Of a stretch of DNA of 64,000 nt, positions 21,942 through 32,999 are shown one piece after another. Every line of letters begins with the position of its first letter. Within the stretch, counting starts at the first letter, position 1. Position numbers and translations under genes: made by a program. A model generated the notes under the pieces. That model saw only the letters and a program-made list of their open reading frames with translations, was not told the origin of the DNA and ran no database searches. The stretch is from Mermis nigrescens (lineage: Eukaryota; Nematoda; Enoplea; Mermithida; Mermithidae). The stretch covers positions 620,001-684,000 of the forward strand of contig JAVLUZ010000696.1 in assembly GCA_036768485.1 (NCBI GenBank). The letters are read 5' to 3'.

Positions 21942-23240
21942 AGTAGTTGACCTTGTCTCCTGGGTTGCAACACAAAAGTATAGCCCATGCTTAAGCATAG
22001 GCTGTGTTGAAGCATAGTCTTGTGTTGAAGCATATACAATATACTTTGTGTTGCACTCTAGAGTATGACATCACACCATAATTGACCTCAACTATGGGTA
22101 TACTGTAGATGTTTTCAAACTTGCGAATCACAAACAAAAGTCATACTTTACACTACAGCAAGAGTACCTATTTAATGCAGGGGGAGGAGTGTAACGGCTT
22201 CCTGTAGTAATGTTATAACACCTATTTTTTGAATCAATGGCCGGATTGAGCTCAAATTTGAGAAACAGCATATACACGAGTCTATTATTCTTTACACATT
22301 GGCTTACTGTAAGTATACTGTAGCTTTCTGGATTTCCTATATATGACAAACTAATAGTCAAATAAAGCTAAAATTCAATAAATTAAATGTATATGAGTCA
22401 AAAATACCATACATAAAATAGAGTGCATAAGGTTACTGTAGGTATGCTACAACACACATCTTTTGATTCACTGAGCTGGAAATTTCAGAGATTTAACAAA
22501 CACGATAGAACAGTGCACCAGGACTACTATAGGCAACATTTAGTGACCTTTAGTGAGGAAAAGGTGGTCGTGAAAAAGGTTACAAAGGGTCCACAGTCTC
22601 ACACAGATCTCCCCCAACCTATAGCTGGAGGATCAATATGTAGAATGCAGATCTTTTGTATGAACACACTGAAAATGTGCATAATACTTAATAAGATTAT
22701 TAGACAATAAAACATGAAGATACGGGTTTAACAAAAATATGAGACATATCTTGCAAAATTTGGAAATTATTTTGTGAAATTTGGAAATATTTTGTAAAAA
22801 TTTGGAAATTATTTTGTAAAATTTGGAAACTATTTTGTAAAATTTGGAAACTGTTCTATATGGTCAAGTATAGGTGTTTTGTAAAATTTGGAAATTATTT
22901 TGTAAAATTTAGAAACGTTTTTGTAAAATTTGGAAATTATTTTGTAAAATTTGAAAATTTTTCAGTAGAATTTGTGAATTATTAAGTATAATTTGGAAAT
23001 TATTTTGTAAAGTTTGGAAATTTCGAAAAAACAAAAGTATTTACAGTTTGACCACTATGGAAACCCACAAGTCAAATTTTGATGGGTACCCCTGCCAGTG
23101 GACCAGATATTTGGTCTTATTAATCCTCCTACGCGTATTTAGAATTATATCAACAATCAAAAGCTCACCTTTCTTCACATGGATTTTTTGAAGTTTCGGC
23201 TCAGGAAAGACACTCTCCAATGTCTCACCCATTTGATCTT
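21942..23240 (+). repeat. Polinton B left terminal inverted repeat
   Basis: About 1.3 kb, matched in inverse at 28205-30597. Shared blocks include 'ggttgcaacacaaaagtata' (30.57 kb counterpart), 'ctgtagtgtaaagtatgact' in inverse, the 21-bp tandem array and the integrase chromodomain sequence. The repeat therefore includes coding sequence. Confidence 0.85.
22738..23040 (+). repeat. 21-bp tandem repeats in the left TIR
   Basis: About 13 copies of 'attttgtaaaatttggaaact' and variants, ending one base before the last readable codons of the integrase chromodomain (minus strand). Mirrored at 28310-28625. Confidence 0.85.
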
Positions 23241-23995
23241 GCAGAGTGTAAACAAGCAGTGTTCTTGCATATTTTTCATTAATAGTTAACCACTCTTCTG
23301 TCCAATTAGGCCAGAAGCCTTTATCAAATGTGCAATTTACTTTACTTATTTGTACGTCATCTCCAAAAACAAATTTAAATATAATATGTTGCCTAGTGGT
23401 TCAAAATACTTTATTCAGAATTTCCTGCTCATTGTCCTCATCCACATTTGCTGGAAATGTCTCTATAGTTTGATGGTACAAATTATTATAATTTTCCAAC
23501 AAATAAGCCAAAATGTCAATGTACCTATATGTGTTTTTTGCTGTAAAATATCTCCACATTTTTTCCTTTTGAGTGCAGTTAAAACGTTCTACGACACTGG
23601 CTTTTAGTTCACTTTTTTTGTGAAAAAGTGGATATCCTAAGTTTTTAGAAAATTTCGAACTTCTCTGTTGATAAATTCTTTTTCCTGCATCTGTCTGCAA
23701 TTTATATGGCATTTGACCGGTTCTAAAAATTTCCTGGAATGCTTCCAGAATTGATTTTGAAGTTTTGGTTTTGAGTGGCAAAGACCATGCATATTTTGAA
23801 AACAAATTAATACAATTTAGTAAAAATTTATACCTACTATCGTATTTGCTCAATGACTGCAAATCAACAAGATCAGCCTGCCATTGCTCATCAATATCAC
23901 TTACTAGAACTTTATTGTGTGTGAAATGCTTTTTGACTGGTTTATGTAATGTATATGTTGGTTGTTTAGCCAGCTATGCTTTCACCTGCAAAAGT
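23041..23995 (-). pseudogene. Polinton chromodomain integrase (copy B)
   Basis: rve integrase on the minus strand. An N-terminal tail 'AKQPTYTLHKPVKKHF' leads to the first Asp block 'WQADLVDLQSLSKY' (about 23880). 'INLFSKYAWSLPLKTKT' and 'PYKLQTDAGKR' (second Asp) follow, then the Glu block 'SELKASVVERFN' (about 23600), 'IDILAYLLENYNNLYHQTIE', and a C-terminal chromodomain 'NTRRRINKTKYLVHWQGYP' (about 23140-23080). Frame changes lie between 23232 and 23401 and near 23865. It inserts the element by a retrovirus-like reaction. The chromodomain may direct target choice through methylated histones (family knowledge). Confidence 0.85.
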
Positions 23996-24059
23996 TTTAT
24001 ATCAGGTAACACCCATTTTGGTTATATTAAATTAAGGCACTGACAATACTTATATATGA

Positions 24060-24600
24060 ATGAGCAGGATTTTTTTGGGTTTTATATTTTATTTTATTTT
24101 TGGGGTTTTATATTTTTTTAATCATAAATAATACTTAATAATTCAATTTTTCCTTTTCTTTTTCCAAATCTTAGGCTATATATTGCCTTATAACACTGTT
24201 TCCCGCATCCTGAGACGCTCAGTTATATTCTATACATCTTGGACATGTTTGTACAGTAAAATATGTATGCTCTAAATTTGTTTCAAAACAATCTTTTTGA
24301 ATTCGCTCTTTGACAATAAAAACAATTGAATAATGAGAGGAAACATCGGCCATTCTAAGTTTTGCCCACAAATAGCAATTGGCGGTCTAATTAACCTGCC
24401 ATACAGCTTCCTTTCCTCATCACCAAACATACATTTCTTAATTTCATTCATTTCCTCCATCTTTGAGAGGATTATCAATATTTGGAATGCTACTCATATT
24501 TATGGACTTGATTTATAAATATTAAAACAAATTACAAAAAGTAAATGTGATCATAAAAAATGCTCTTTGAGCATCCTTTCACATGTATAGTTTCACATGT
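24060..24600. other. Polinton B interior, no recognised gene
   Basis: T-rich DNA, then a minus-strand frame (about 24478-24180) with 'KKCMFGDEERKLYGRLIRPP' and a 'LRFGKRKGKIE' tail that I do not recognise. It may be the remains of a Polinton gene of unknown function. Confidence 0.35.
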
Positions 24601-24601
24601 A

Positions 24602-24805
24602 CAGAAATCAAAATACCCCCCCCCAGAATTCAATTTTTGAAAAATTTTTTTCGTTTTTCTCGCAATTTTTTGATGCCAATGGATAGTGCTTGATGAGAGA
24701 TGTCAAAAAATGGTGTTTTTATTGCCTCTACCACCATTTTTAAGACCATTTTTTGACATTCAAAAAATCTTGCACCCCCCAGAATTTTTTTGCTGCCCAC
24801 ATATG
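24602..24805. mobile_element. hAT-like MITE family A, truncated copy
   Basis: Lacks the 'cacctgggcg' end and starts at 'cagaaatcaaaatac'; the other end ...tgctgcccacatatg is intact. Confidence 0.8.
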
Positions 24806-24973
24806 GTTGGAGGTATGTAACAGAAAAGCAAGATATAAAGTTATCACATGCTACGCCTAAAATCCGGTCACAATCCCATTTTATTTTTTGTTATCAATAT
24901 CTGTGAGCCTGTGATACCTTTCTAGATAAACACACCCTTAAAACCTGTCAAAACGCTCCTATCCCATTAAAAC

Positions 24974-25232
24974 ACCTGGGCGTGGGGGTTTGGGGTATGC
25001 ACCCCCAGAAACCAAAATACCCTCCCCCCAGAAATCAAAATACCCCCCCCCAGAATTCAATTTTTGAAAATTTTTTTCTTTTTTTGCAATTTTTTTATGC
25101 CAATGGATAGTGCTTGATGAGAAACGTCGAAAAATGGTGTTTTTATTGCCATACCACCATTTTTAAGGCCATTTTTTGACCTTCAAAAAATCTTGCACCC
25201 CCTCCCCATAATTTTCTTGCTGCCCATGTATG
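24974..25232. mobile_element. hAT-like MITE family A (copy 6)
   Basis: Flanks attaaaac / attctaac (6 of 8). Inserted in Polinton B upstream of the major capsid gene. Confidence 0.85.
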
Positions 25233-25534
25233 ATTCTAACTAGTATATAATTCCTTAACACTATATGCAGCCAGCACTTTTCTCCGACGACTCAACCTGT
25301 TTGTGATTTAACTGTGATGCATACGTTTTATTTGTCCTACTTGCCTGTTTTACTCTGCATGTTATATCAATTTCAAATATCTTAATTCTACTGTGATTGG
25401 CCAAAATGCGCCACTGCTTAACCAAGTAAAACTCTTACGACCCTGCACCCAGCCTATTACTATCGGGCATATTTTGAAACAGAATTAAATTATGGGTTTG
25501 ATGCAAAAAAGTCTCATTAACAGTCAGCTTTATA

Positions 25535-26383
25535 TTTTCGCTAACATGGAAAAATGTTGATACTAAAGACAATGAGGGGTTCAAAGAGAGAGCAACATAT
25601 TTCAAAAATGATAAAATTGTGGAAGGTTTGACTCCTCTTCACATTGATTTTGTTCTCCAGGTCAGATATTTGTTGAATTTTACCAACCTAAGGCTGGAAT
25701 TACATAGAAACAGAAATAACTTTGTTCTACAATGCTTTGAGGATGTTAATTTAGAGCTAGAAATCTTACAAATAAACTTTTTCACACGCAAAGTATAAGC
25801 TTTAGATAGCTTAAATTTAGCTCTGGAGCAAACCTTATTGTACCCGGCAAAGTATTTTATATGACAGATATCAATGATGAACCTACACATTTCAAATCCA
25901 TCTAGAGAAACTCCTAATTATACACTATTCACAGGACAACTTCCTCAACGTATAGTTTTTGCATGTGTTGAGGGTAGAGCCTATAGAGGTGCACTCTCTA
26001 AATCACCCTTCAATTTCAAGCCTTTTGGTATTCATGATGTCAGAGTGACTAGTGGTGGACAAACATTCCCTACCCAACCATTCAATATTTTTTCAAAAAT
26101 GATAAATATCTGCAAAATTTTAATATGTATGAAGCACTCAATATTGGAAAAGATAATAGAAGTAATTTTATTAGCAGTGAAGATTTTAAAACAAGTCATT
26201 GTTTTTTGTTTTTGATCTTACTTCAGGAAAAGACAATAGCGGGCATTGGGATTTAGTTTGAGAAGGGACAACAAGTATTCATGTAAGATTTGAAGGTAAT
26301 TTAACCGACACAGGAGTGGAAATAATTGTTTATGCTGAGTTTGACAATTTAATCTTGGTCGATAAAAATTGTAACACTTTTTA
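25535..26383 (+). pseudogene. Polinton major capsid protein (double jelly-roll), partial
   Basis: Virion shell protein. The N-terminal part is missing. Readable blocks: 'VEGLTPLHIDFVLQVRYLLN' and 'LELHRNRNNFVLQCFED' (about 25620-25740), 'VFACVEGRAYRGALSKSPFN' (25949-26010), 'VRVTSGGQTFPTQPF' (about 26040-26085), 'HWDLV' and the C-terminal 'VEIIVYAEFDNLILVDKN' (to about 26380). This series of blocks is characteristic of Polinton/adintovirus major capsid proteins. Two stops near 25788 and 25862 and frameshifts near 26100 and 26210 inactivate it. It is followed at once by the protease gene, the usual virion-gene cluster. Confidence 0.85.
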
Positions 26384-26402
26384 ATATCATAACGCTTAAG
26401 AG

Positions 26403-26816
26403 ATGAATACTATAGAAGTGTTAAACATTTTGAAGTTTTACTTGAAGAATAGATTTTTTGGAATTTTTCCTCTAGATCTTGTTTCACGAATAACAAAATA
26501 TCCCACTGCTTTAATAGTAAACCTAGATACTAGCAACAAGCCAGGCTCCCACTAAGTTGCATTGTATTTTGACATTGATGGGCACTGTGATCACTTTGAT
26601 AGTCATGGTTATGAACTGATTAAGCTCAAACAATATATAAACAATAATTCAAGAACATATAAATATAATAATGTACAGATTCAAACATGTCTTACGACTA
26701 GCTGTGGCCATATGTGTATATATTTTTTAGTGTGGCGCGCCAAAGGCATATCATTCAAGAACATTGTACTGTCTACGTATCACACAGAAATTTATGAAAA
26801 TTTCAAAAATTTATAA
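26403..26816 (+). pseudogene. Adenain/Ulp1-like Polinton cysteine protease
   Basis: Capsid-maturation protease. ATG 26403 opens a 137-codon frame with a single in-frame stop. 'FFGIFPLDL' is followed by the catalytic His in 'NKPGSH' (about 26551). The stop codon comes right after this His, where a Trp is expected. The acidic residue is in 'DHFDSHGYEL' (about 26590) and the catalytic Cys in 'SCGHMCIYFLVWR' (about 26704). The full length is normal for this small family, so one codon change separates it from an open frame. It lies 20 bp after the capsid gene and 36 bp before the minor capsid gene. Confidence 0.85.
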
Positions 26817-26851
26817 ATAATAGAATGTATTGTAATAAGCAAAATTGAAAA

Positions 26852-27620
26852 ATGGCAGAACAATTTTACATTATATTACCAAGCAAGTTGGATCCATTCA
26901 ATACAGCATCTAGTTTTTATGACTAAACTACCTCATCAAATAAATTTAACAGGCGAGTGGGAAGCTGGTCCAGCAGAAGTAATTCATGCAAAAACTTGGC
27001 ATAATCTTGCAAAAGAACAGAACTTTTTGCAATTTTTTGATTTGAAGAACAAAGTTTAGTCAAAAATGATCATCCCTGCAGATATTAGACAATTGATGAG
27101 TTATAGAAAATATACAATAAAGCAATTGCAATGGCTAGTTATAATGAAAAACTGATAATGTATCTCATTTGAAATTTCAATACAGTGAAATGAGAAAGTA
27201 TTGTCATATGGTAGTCAATACAAAATACATACAAAGTGTAAAATTGAGTCCACATTTATTATACATGTTAGGCTTCTCTGAAAGTCAGTATAATAATATA
27301 GACTATAATATTGAAGATGCAGAGAAAATTACAGTAGCTAATCATTCTCCAGATAAGTTAGGTGAAATGCATGATTTTTACATTTACTGTGACATTGTAG
27401 AACTGCAAATATTTGGTAATGTATTTGCACAGCTGCTACAGGTTGTAAATATTGAGGGAAAATATTTGGATATAATAAATCATTCATATATATAAGTCCA
27501 CATTATATACCCGTTTTGAAGAAATCTTTTAACACTATTGATATCAATGTAAAAACGGATCAAGACTAGCTTCTCCTATTTGAATTAGGAAAAACTATAA
27601 TCAAACTGCATCTTTGAAAA
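26852..27620 (+). pseudogene. Polinton minor capsid (penton-like) protein
   Basis: Start ATG 26852 ('MAEQFYIILPSKLDPFN'). After a frame change comes 'PHQINLTGEWEAGPAEV', the most conserved block of this family. After a disrupted middle, the 108-codon frame 27169-27495 has 'LSPHLLYMLGFSE', 'DFYIYCDIVELQIFGNVF' and 'VNIEGKYLDIINHSYI', and ends 'LFELGKTIIKLHL' near 27616. The C-terminal half matches the fragment at 12.1-12.5 kb. It has multiple breaks. The product forms the pentameric vertex capsomer (family knowledge; assignment from pattern recall). Confidence 0.75.
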
Positions 27621-27658
27621 TTATAAATACTGATGTTTAAAAAATAAATAAAACAATA

Positions 27659-28107
27659 ATGATTCTTCTACTATTTTTGACAGTCTTACATTCCCTGAGT
27701 GGGGAAAACTGTACTTTTGATAAAAATTACACAGTTTGTGACAAAATTAATAATTATGGATATTTATCACAGAGTGTTGAATCAGTTATTCTTAGATATA
27801 GCTGCAATCTCCAGGTATCTGACTGGAAAGATTTGACTAAAAAGTACCCAAATTAGGATCAATAAAGTTTTTGCCTTATTGTACTAATTGTTTGAAAATT
27901 GATGAATACTTTAAATGCATCAAAGTTGAGGGTCATTGTATAGAAAATAGTATGAAACGTAAGGAAAGAAATGATTTAGGTATTATTACAAATGAAATAG
28001 CGGGTTGTATTGCACTGCTGATCATATTCACTCTTCTGTATGTTATTTGTTTCATCAAAGCTGAAATATTGCAAAGGAAAAATCAAGGCATTGTGTCTCA
28101 TGTATAG
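27659..28107 (+). pseudogene. Small secreted/membrane protein of Polinton B, one frameshift
   Basis: ATG 27659 starts with a clear signal peptide ('MILLLFLTVLHSLSGENC') and a Cys-containing ectodomain. At about 27853 the frame shifts and the second part (27871-28107) continues with 'CTNCLKIDEYFKCIKVEGHC', a transmembrane helix 'IALLIIFTLLYVICFI' and a short basic tail ending 'GIVSHV'. The whole would be a single-pass type I protein of about 148 residues with at least eight extracellular cysteines. It follows the minor capsid gene by about 40 bp on the same strand. I know of no named Polinton gene of this kind. Confidence 0.6.
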
Positions 28108-28309
28108 TCTTGGCCAATGAGAAAAACGTAGTAAGGGGAGGGGGTTTAAAACACGGTTATATCAGTGTGATGTTAAATTGTGCTTTTTAACTGATAAAAT
28201 TCTAAATACGTATAGGAGGAATAATAAGACCGATTATCTGGTCCACTGGCTGGGGTACCCATCAAAATTTGACTCATGGGTTTGGATAGTAGTCAAACTG
28301 TAAATACAT

Positions 28310-28625
28310 TTGTTCTTTTTTTTTTGAAATTTCCAAAGTTTACAAAATAATTTCCAAATTTTACAAAATAATTTCCAAATTCTACAAACAAATTTTCCAA
28401 ATTTTACAAAATAATTTTCAAATTTTACAAAACAGTTTCCAAATTTTACAAAATAATTCCCAAATTTTACAAAACACCTATACTTGACCATGTAAAAAAG
28501 GTCCAAATTTTACAAAATAATATCCAAATTTTACAAAAAGTTTCCAAATTTTACAAAATAATTTCCGAATTTTACAGAATAATTTCCAAATTTCACAAAA
28601 TCATTTCCAAATTTTACAAGACATG
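28310..28625 (+). repeat. 21-bp tandem repeats in the right TIR
   Basis: Copies of 'aaaataatttccaaattttac', the inverse of the array at 22738-23040. Confidence 0.85.
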
Positions 28626-29392
28626 TCTTATTTTTTTGTTAAACTTGTATCTTCATGTTTTATTGTCTCATAATCTTATTAGGTATTATGCACATTTTCA
28701 GTGTGTTCATACAAAAGATCTGCAGTCTACAGAGTGATCCTCTAGCTTTAGTGTTGGGGGAGATCTGTGCGAGACTGTGGAACCTTTGTAACCTTTTTCA
28801 CAATCACCTTTTCCTCACTATGTGTCTCTAAATGTTGCCTTTAGTAGTCCTGGTGCACTGCTCTATTGTGTTTGTTAAATCTCTCAAATTTACAGCTCAG
28901 CAAATAAAAAGATATGTGTTGTAGCATACCTACAGTGACCCCATGTACTATATTTTACATACATTATTTTTGACTCATATACATTTAATTTATTAAATTT
29001 CAGCTTTGTTTGACTGAAGAAAATCCTGAAAGCTACAGTATACCTACAGTAAGCCAATCTGTAAATAATAAGTGACTCGCATATATGCTGTTTCTGAAAT
29101 TTGAGCTCAATTTGGCCATTGATTCAAAAAAATACGTGTTATAACATGGCTACAGTAAGCTGGTACACGATTTTCCATACACACTATTTTTGGCATGTAG
29201 TCTTTATATTCTGAACATTTCAGCTGATTCAACTATTGGTTTATGAGTTATAGTGGTTTTATGATGTAGTGTAAACCAGTTGAGTGTAAAGTGTAAAGTG
29301 ATATGCTAGTTAGAATATTGTACACATGTAGTATGGTAAGCAGTGTTCTTAGTTATCCCCAATAAATAAAATTCTCTTAGCTTCTCCCTCCC

Positions 29393-30350
29393 TGTAAGAG
29401 TCTCACAAAAGTGGGCAGACCCGAAGGTCTGCCACTCATCAGTGTTCAATCGCTTTCAGCGAGCCAAACCAGTGCTCCAACAAAAACGAGGATTGGCTGA
29501 GTTTTATGCCCACCTGGAGCATAAACTCATGGGTTAAAACCCGTCTGCAGCACTGTTGAAAAGGCAGTGTGCAATACCAATCAAGCAACACCAAGAGAGC
29601 AACAGATGGGCTATGTCAATTGGTGAGCATGATGCAACCAAGAGAGCAACAGATGGGCTCTATTGATCGGTGCATAATGATGCAACTAAGAGAGCAACAG
29701 ATGGGCTCTAACAATTAGTGCATAATAGCCTGGTGAGCGTGCTAGGCATACCGCTATAGCCCGTCTTAGCTCATCATTGGCATGAGCCTGTTGGGGTATT
29801 ATCTTCCCGTCATAGGCGTTTGAACCGGAGTTCAAAAGGCATGTAACTACTGACAGCAGTTACACTACCCTCCCCTTAAAGAAGGGGGCCCTTTGGGTGA
29901 GCGACCCAAAGGGATCTCTGTAGGACCTCCATTTGTAAGAGTCTCACAAAACTGGGCAGACCCGAAGGTCCGCCATTGATCAGTGTTTGGTCGCTTTTGC
30001 GAGCCAAACCAGCGCTCCAACAAAAATGAGGATCGGCTGAGTTTTATGCCCACCTATAAACTCATGGCTTAAAACTCAACTGCAGCACTGTTGAAAAGGC
30101 AGTGTGCAATACCAATTGAGCAACACCAAGAGAGCAACAGATGGGCTCTGTCAATTGGTGCATAATGATGCAACTAAGAGAGCAACAGATGGGCTCTATC
30201 GATTAGTGCATAATAGCCTGGTGAGCGTGCTAGGCATACTGCTATAGCCCATCTTAGCACATCATTGGCATGAGCCTGTTGGGGTATTATCTTCCCGTCA
30301 TAGGCATTTGAACCAGAGTTCAAAAGGCGTGTAACTACTGACAGCAGTTA
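29393..30350. repeat. Two-copy direct repeat with internal 50-bp units
   Basis: The block starting 'gtaagagtctcacaaaa' occurs at about 29393 and again at about 29936. Each copy contains two or three units carrying 'agagagcaacagatgggct' and the block 'cctggtgagcgtgctaggca'. A 'ccggttcaaacgcc' box on the minus strand resembles a pol III B box, so a tRNA-derived SINE is possible. It lies inside the right TIR of Polinton B. Confidence 0.6.
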
Positions 30351-30597
30351 CACTCCCCCTGCATTAAATAGGTACTCTTGCTGTAGTGTAAAGTATGACT
30401 TTTGCTTGTGATTCGCAAGTTCAAAAATATCTACAGTATACCCATAGTTGAGGTTAATTATGGTGTGACCTCATCTCCTAGAGTGCAACACAAAGTATAT
30501 TGCCTATGCTTCAACACAGGACTATGCTTTAACACAACCCATGCTTAGGCATGGGCTATACTTTGTGGTGCAACTCAGGGAGACAAGGTTAACTACT

Positions 30598-32150
30598 CGT
30601 CCCTTATGGCAGTTTTTCTTGTTCAGTTCATAATTGTTCATGTTCTGTTTCTGTCTTCTGTTGCATAGGGGTACTCAAATCTAGGGTTTAACAATTTAAC
30701 AGGCTAGGAGATTCCCACCCTCAATCACTAGAGTCACCATCACACCTGAGGAGGGGGGGCTGGGGCGGGTATGCAACCCCCCAAGGAACCAAAATACTCA
30801 CCCCCTCGGAATTCAATTTTTAAAATTTTTTTCGTTTTTTTCGCAATTTTTTGTTGCCAATGGATAGTGCTTGATGAGGAACGTCGAAAAATGTCGTTTT
30901 TTGCCATACCACCATTTTTATGGCCATTTTTTGACCTTAAAAGAATCTTTCAACCTCCTCCAAAGAATTTTATTGCTTCCCGCGCATGGTCACCATGCTC
31001 TTCCAAAATTATAGCATTTACGTGAAACTCATAATTGACCAGACCAGTTTCACAAGAATTTGTTATCTCTAGATGCATCTCATGAAAGTAATGATAGTTT
31101 GATGGTGCTAAATCACCAACATTATATGTAAAGTTGTTCTTTTGGTCATTTTCCTCATGCATAGCAAATACTCTTATTGTTGCAAATTCATACTAACTAT
31201 GGGTACATTTATGTGCCTATAGTGCCGTGATTGCCCTGTATTTTACTCAAAATTGCAATTAGTGTTGTTTGGTTCCTGTGCTCTCATAATATTGTTGCTA
31301 GTACAGTAGGCTTGGTTTGTTCTCTGACATTTTATTGCATGGTGGTCAAGTTTTCAGCATTTCCAGCAGCAACTTTTCCTGGCATGTTCCAAGGTCCAGT
31401 TTACTGCCTCCAGGGCCCTTTTGGTTGTAGTTTATGGGTGTCTTAGACCGCCAATTGCCCTGCTGCTAACTGTACATTTAAATTAGCAATTACCCTAGTT
31501 AAGTCCAATTTAGATTGTGGAATAAGATGCTCAGTTCCTGGTGCTGTTTTTTGCATTATTTTCATTATTTGTGTTGCAGGCCTGCTCTGTTATTTTGTGT
31601 TGTGTTGCTCTCCTAATTGCTTCTTCTAGATTCTGTGGTTAGGTTCCTAAAGGTGTATAGCATTTAATTTCTGGTTTTAAGCTGTACAGAAAAGCACCTT
31701 TGGCAATGGTGTTCTGGCTGTTTGGTATTAAGAGAAGGGTAAAGCAGATTTTACTCAGTTTCTTATGTCTACTGCTTATTCAGAAACTGTTTAACCTGGT
31801 TGTTGCATTCTGTATATGAGCTGCATTTCTCTAAGAGCTGCATCTCTACCTACAGGGAATTCAATTTTAAGTTCATAAGTCCATTGTTTATAGGATTAAT
31901 ACGTTGTTTCTTGCTCCCTCAAATTGAAGAAAGTGATTGTCAGTCCTCAAGGAAAAGTAGGCATAAATGAGATTTTGCATTTTTCATTTAGATTATGTGC
32001 ATTAGTAAAGCAATCAAAAAGTAAGAGCCAATTGGCGATATTTCTTGAGTTAGAATTATCATAAAAAAGTGGTGGTAGAGTTTCTCTTAATAAAAGAGTT
32101 GGCAAGAAGAATGTATTTTTGTGGTATTATGGGTAGAATTCAGTAAAAAT
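30598..32150 (-). pseudogene. gag of the minus-strand retroelement
   Basis: Minus strand: 'SNSRNIANWLLLFDCFTNAH' (about 32080-32020) resembles the start of a Gypsy-type capsid domain. Later 'KKLSKICFTLLLIPNSQN' and a run of weakly conserved sequence lead to a CCHC zinc knuckle ('CCWKC.KLDHHAIKC', about 31395-31345). A further piece (about 31190-30997: 'NNFTYNVGDLAPSNYHYF') is split from the remainder by a MITE. Polinton B then separates it from the glycoprotein gene. Many stops and frame changes are present. It establishes that gag lies upstream of the glycoprotein and protease on this strand. Confidence 0.55.
30741..30988. mobile_element. hAT-like MITE family A (copy 7)
   Basis: Target duplication gtcaccat / gtcaccat (8 of 8). 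Confidence 0.9.
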
Positions 32151-32819
32151 GGTTGTACATAAAATATTTAAACCTGGCTAAAAATCGACTTACAATTTAG
32201 TCCAATCTCCCTGTTGAGAGCTTCCAATGTAGAATAATTTAGATTGTGGAATAAGTTGGGTGCAGCTAGACTAGAATACTGTAACATTTAATCAACGGCT
32301 AAAGAATGTACAGTAACATCAAGTTTGTCGCAAAGGCGCGAGTATAGGCACGGAGGATAAATGGACAACTTTCTGCTCAAAGTGGGGCTTTTTGACAGTG
32401 CTGTGTTGAGTGTGCCTGTGTCATGTGTTTACTTAGCTGCTTTAGCTCCCGTTTTATTTCATAGCATTTTAGTGTTAACACATTATGTGTGCGTGAGGGG
32501 CTTGTGCCGGATTGTTTATACATATCAGTTACATTGGCTATTTATTGCAATTACAGTATTTTGATTAAGCGCATCAAACAGCTATTTAGTGTAGTTATCA
32601 CATTAAAGCTAATGCTGAATAAAATGTTCCACTCTAGCTAGAAAGCTTGATTTGTTGTTTGCATTCTAGGAGAGCATTGATGTGTTTAATTTGTTCCTAG
32701 AACCTTTGAGCATTTATGCCTAGATTAGTGTTGAGTTGGAAGACTGCAATTATTACAGTATGAGTTGCATGTCACGTGAGTCAGTAAGTGTTAAACTGTT
32801 TGTGTTATTCCCATTACAA

Positions 32820-32998
32820 TGTCATACTGTAGCTTTCAATGTTTTCAGCTATTATTATGTGACTTTCTGACATATTTTGAAATTTTTTGTCAATAAATAG
32901 CTAGAAAATTGAAGGTACTTTCTAATGAGTTGTGTCTCATGTTCTGAATCCATCTAGTTTAATCAGGAAAGTTCAAAAACCTAAAAATTATTCAGATA
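32820..32998 (+). repeat. Foldback-family fragment
   Basis: Matches the end of the family present at 38.9-39.1 and 51.7-51.9 kb ('tgttttcagctattatt', 'ctcatgttctgaatc'). Confidence 0.75.
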
Positions 32999-32999
32999 A

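Larger units (their letters stand above)
21942..30597. mobile_element. Polinton/Maverick element B
   Basis: An 8.66-kb element with AGTAGTT... / ...AACTACT ends and flanks tgtccc / cgtccc (5 of 6 identical), the 6-bp duplication expected of a Polinton. Genes: integrase (-), major capsid, protease, minor capsid and a small membrane protein (all +). PolB and ATPase are absent, so this copy could not replicate by itself. It is inserted into the minus-strand retroelement, between its gag part (above 30598) and its glycoprotein gene (below 21941). Confidence 0.85.
28205..30597 (-). repeat. Polinton B right terminal inverted repeat
   Basis: Inverse of 21942-23240. It contains a chromodomain-coding fragment on the plus strand (about 28205-28305, 'KTDYLVHWLGYPSKFDSW'), the 21-bp array (28310-28625) and unique subterminal DNA to about 29160. 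An extra 1.2 kb (about 29170-30350) is absent from the left copy. The outer 240 bp match again up to 30597. Confidence 0.8.

Noticed and set aside
22423..22710. Plus-strand ORF of 95 codons in the Polinton B left TIR
   Set aside because: The sequence is a noncoding terminal repeat; the inverted copy at 28.6-29.0 kb does not preserve the frame.
30598..32150. Host gene on the plus strand (ORF 31231-31446)
   Set aside because: The minus strand carries a gag with a zinc knuckle; the plus frame is its shadow.
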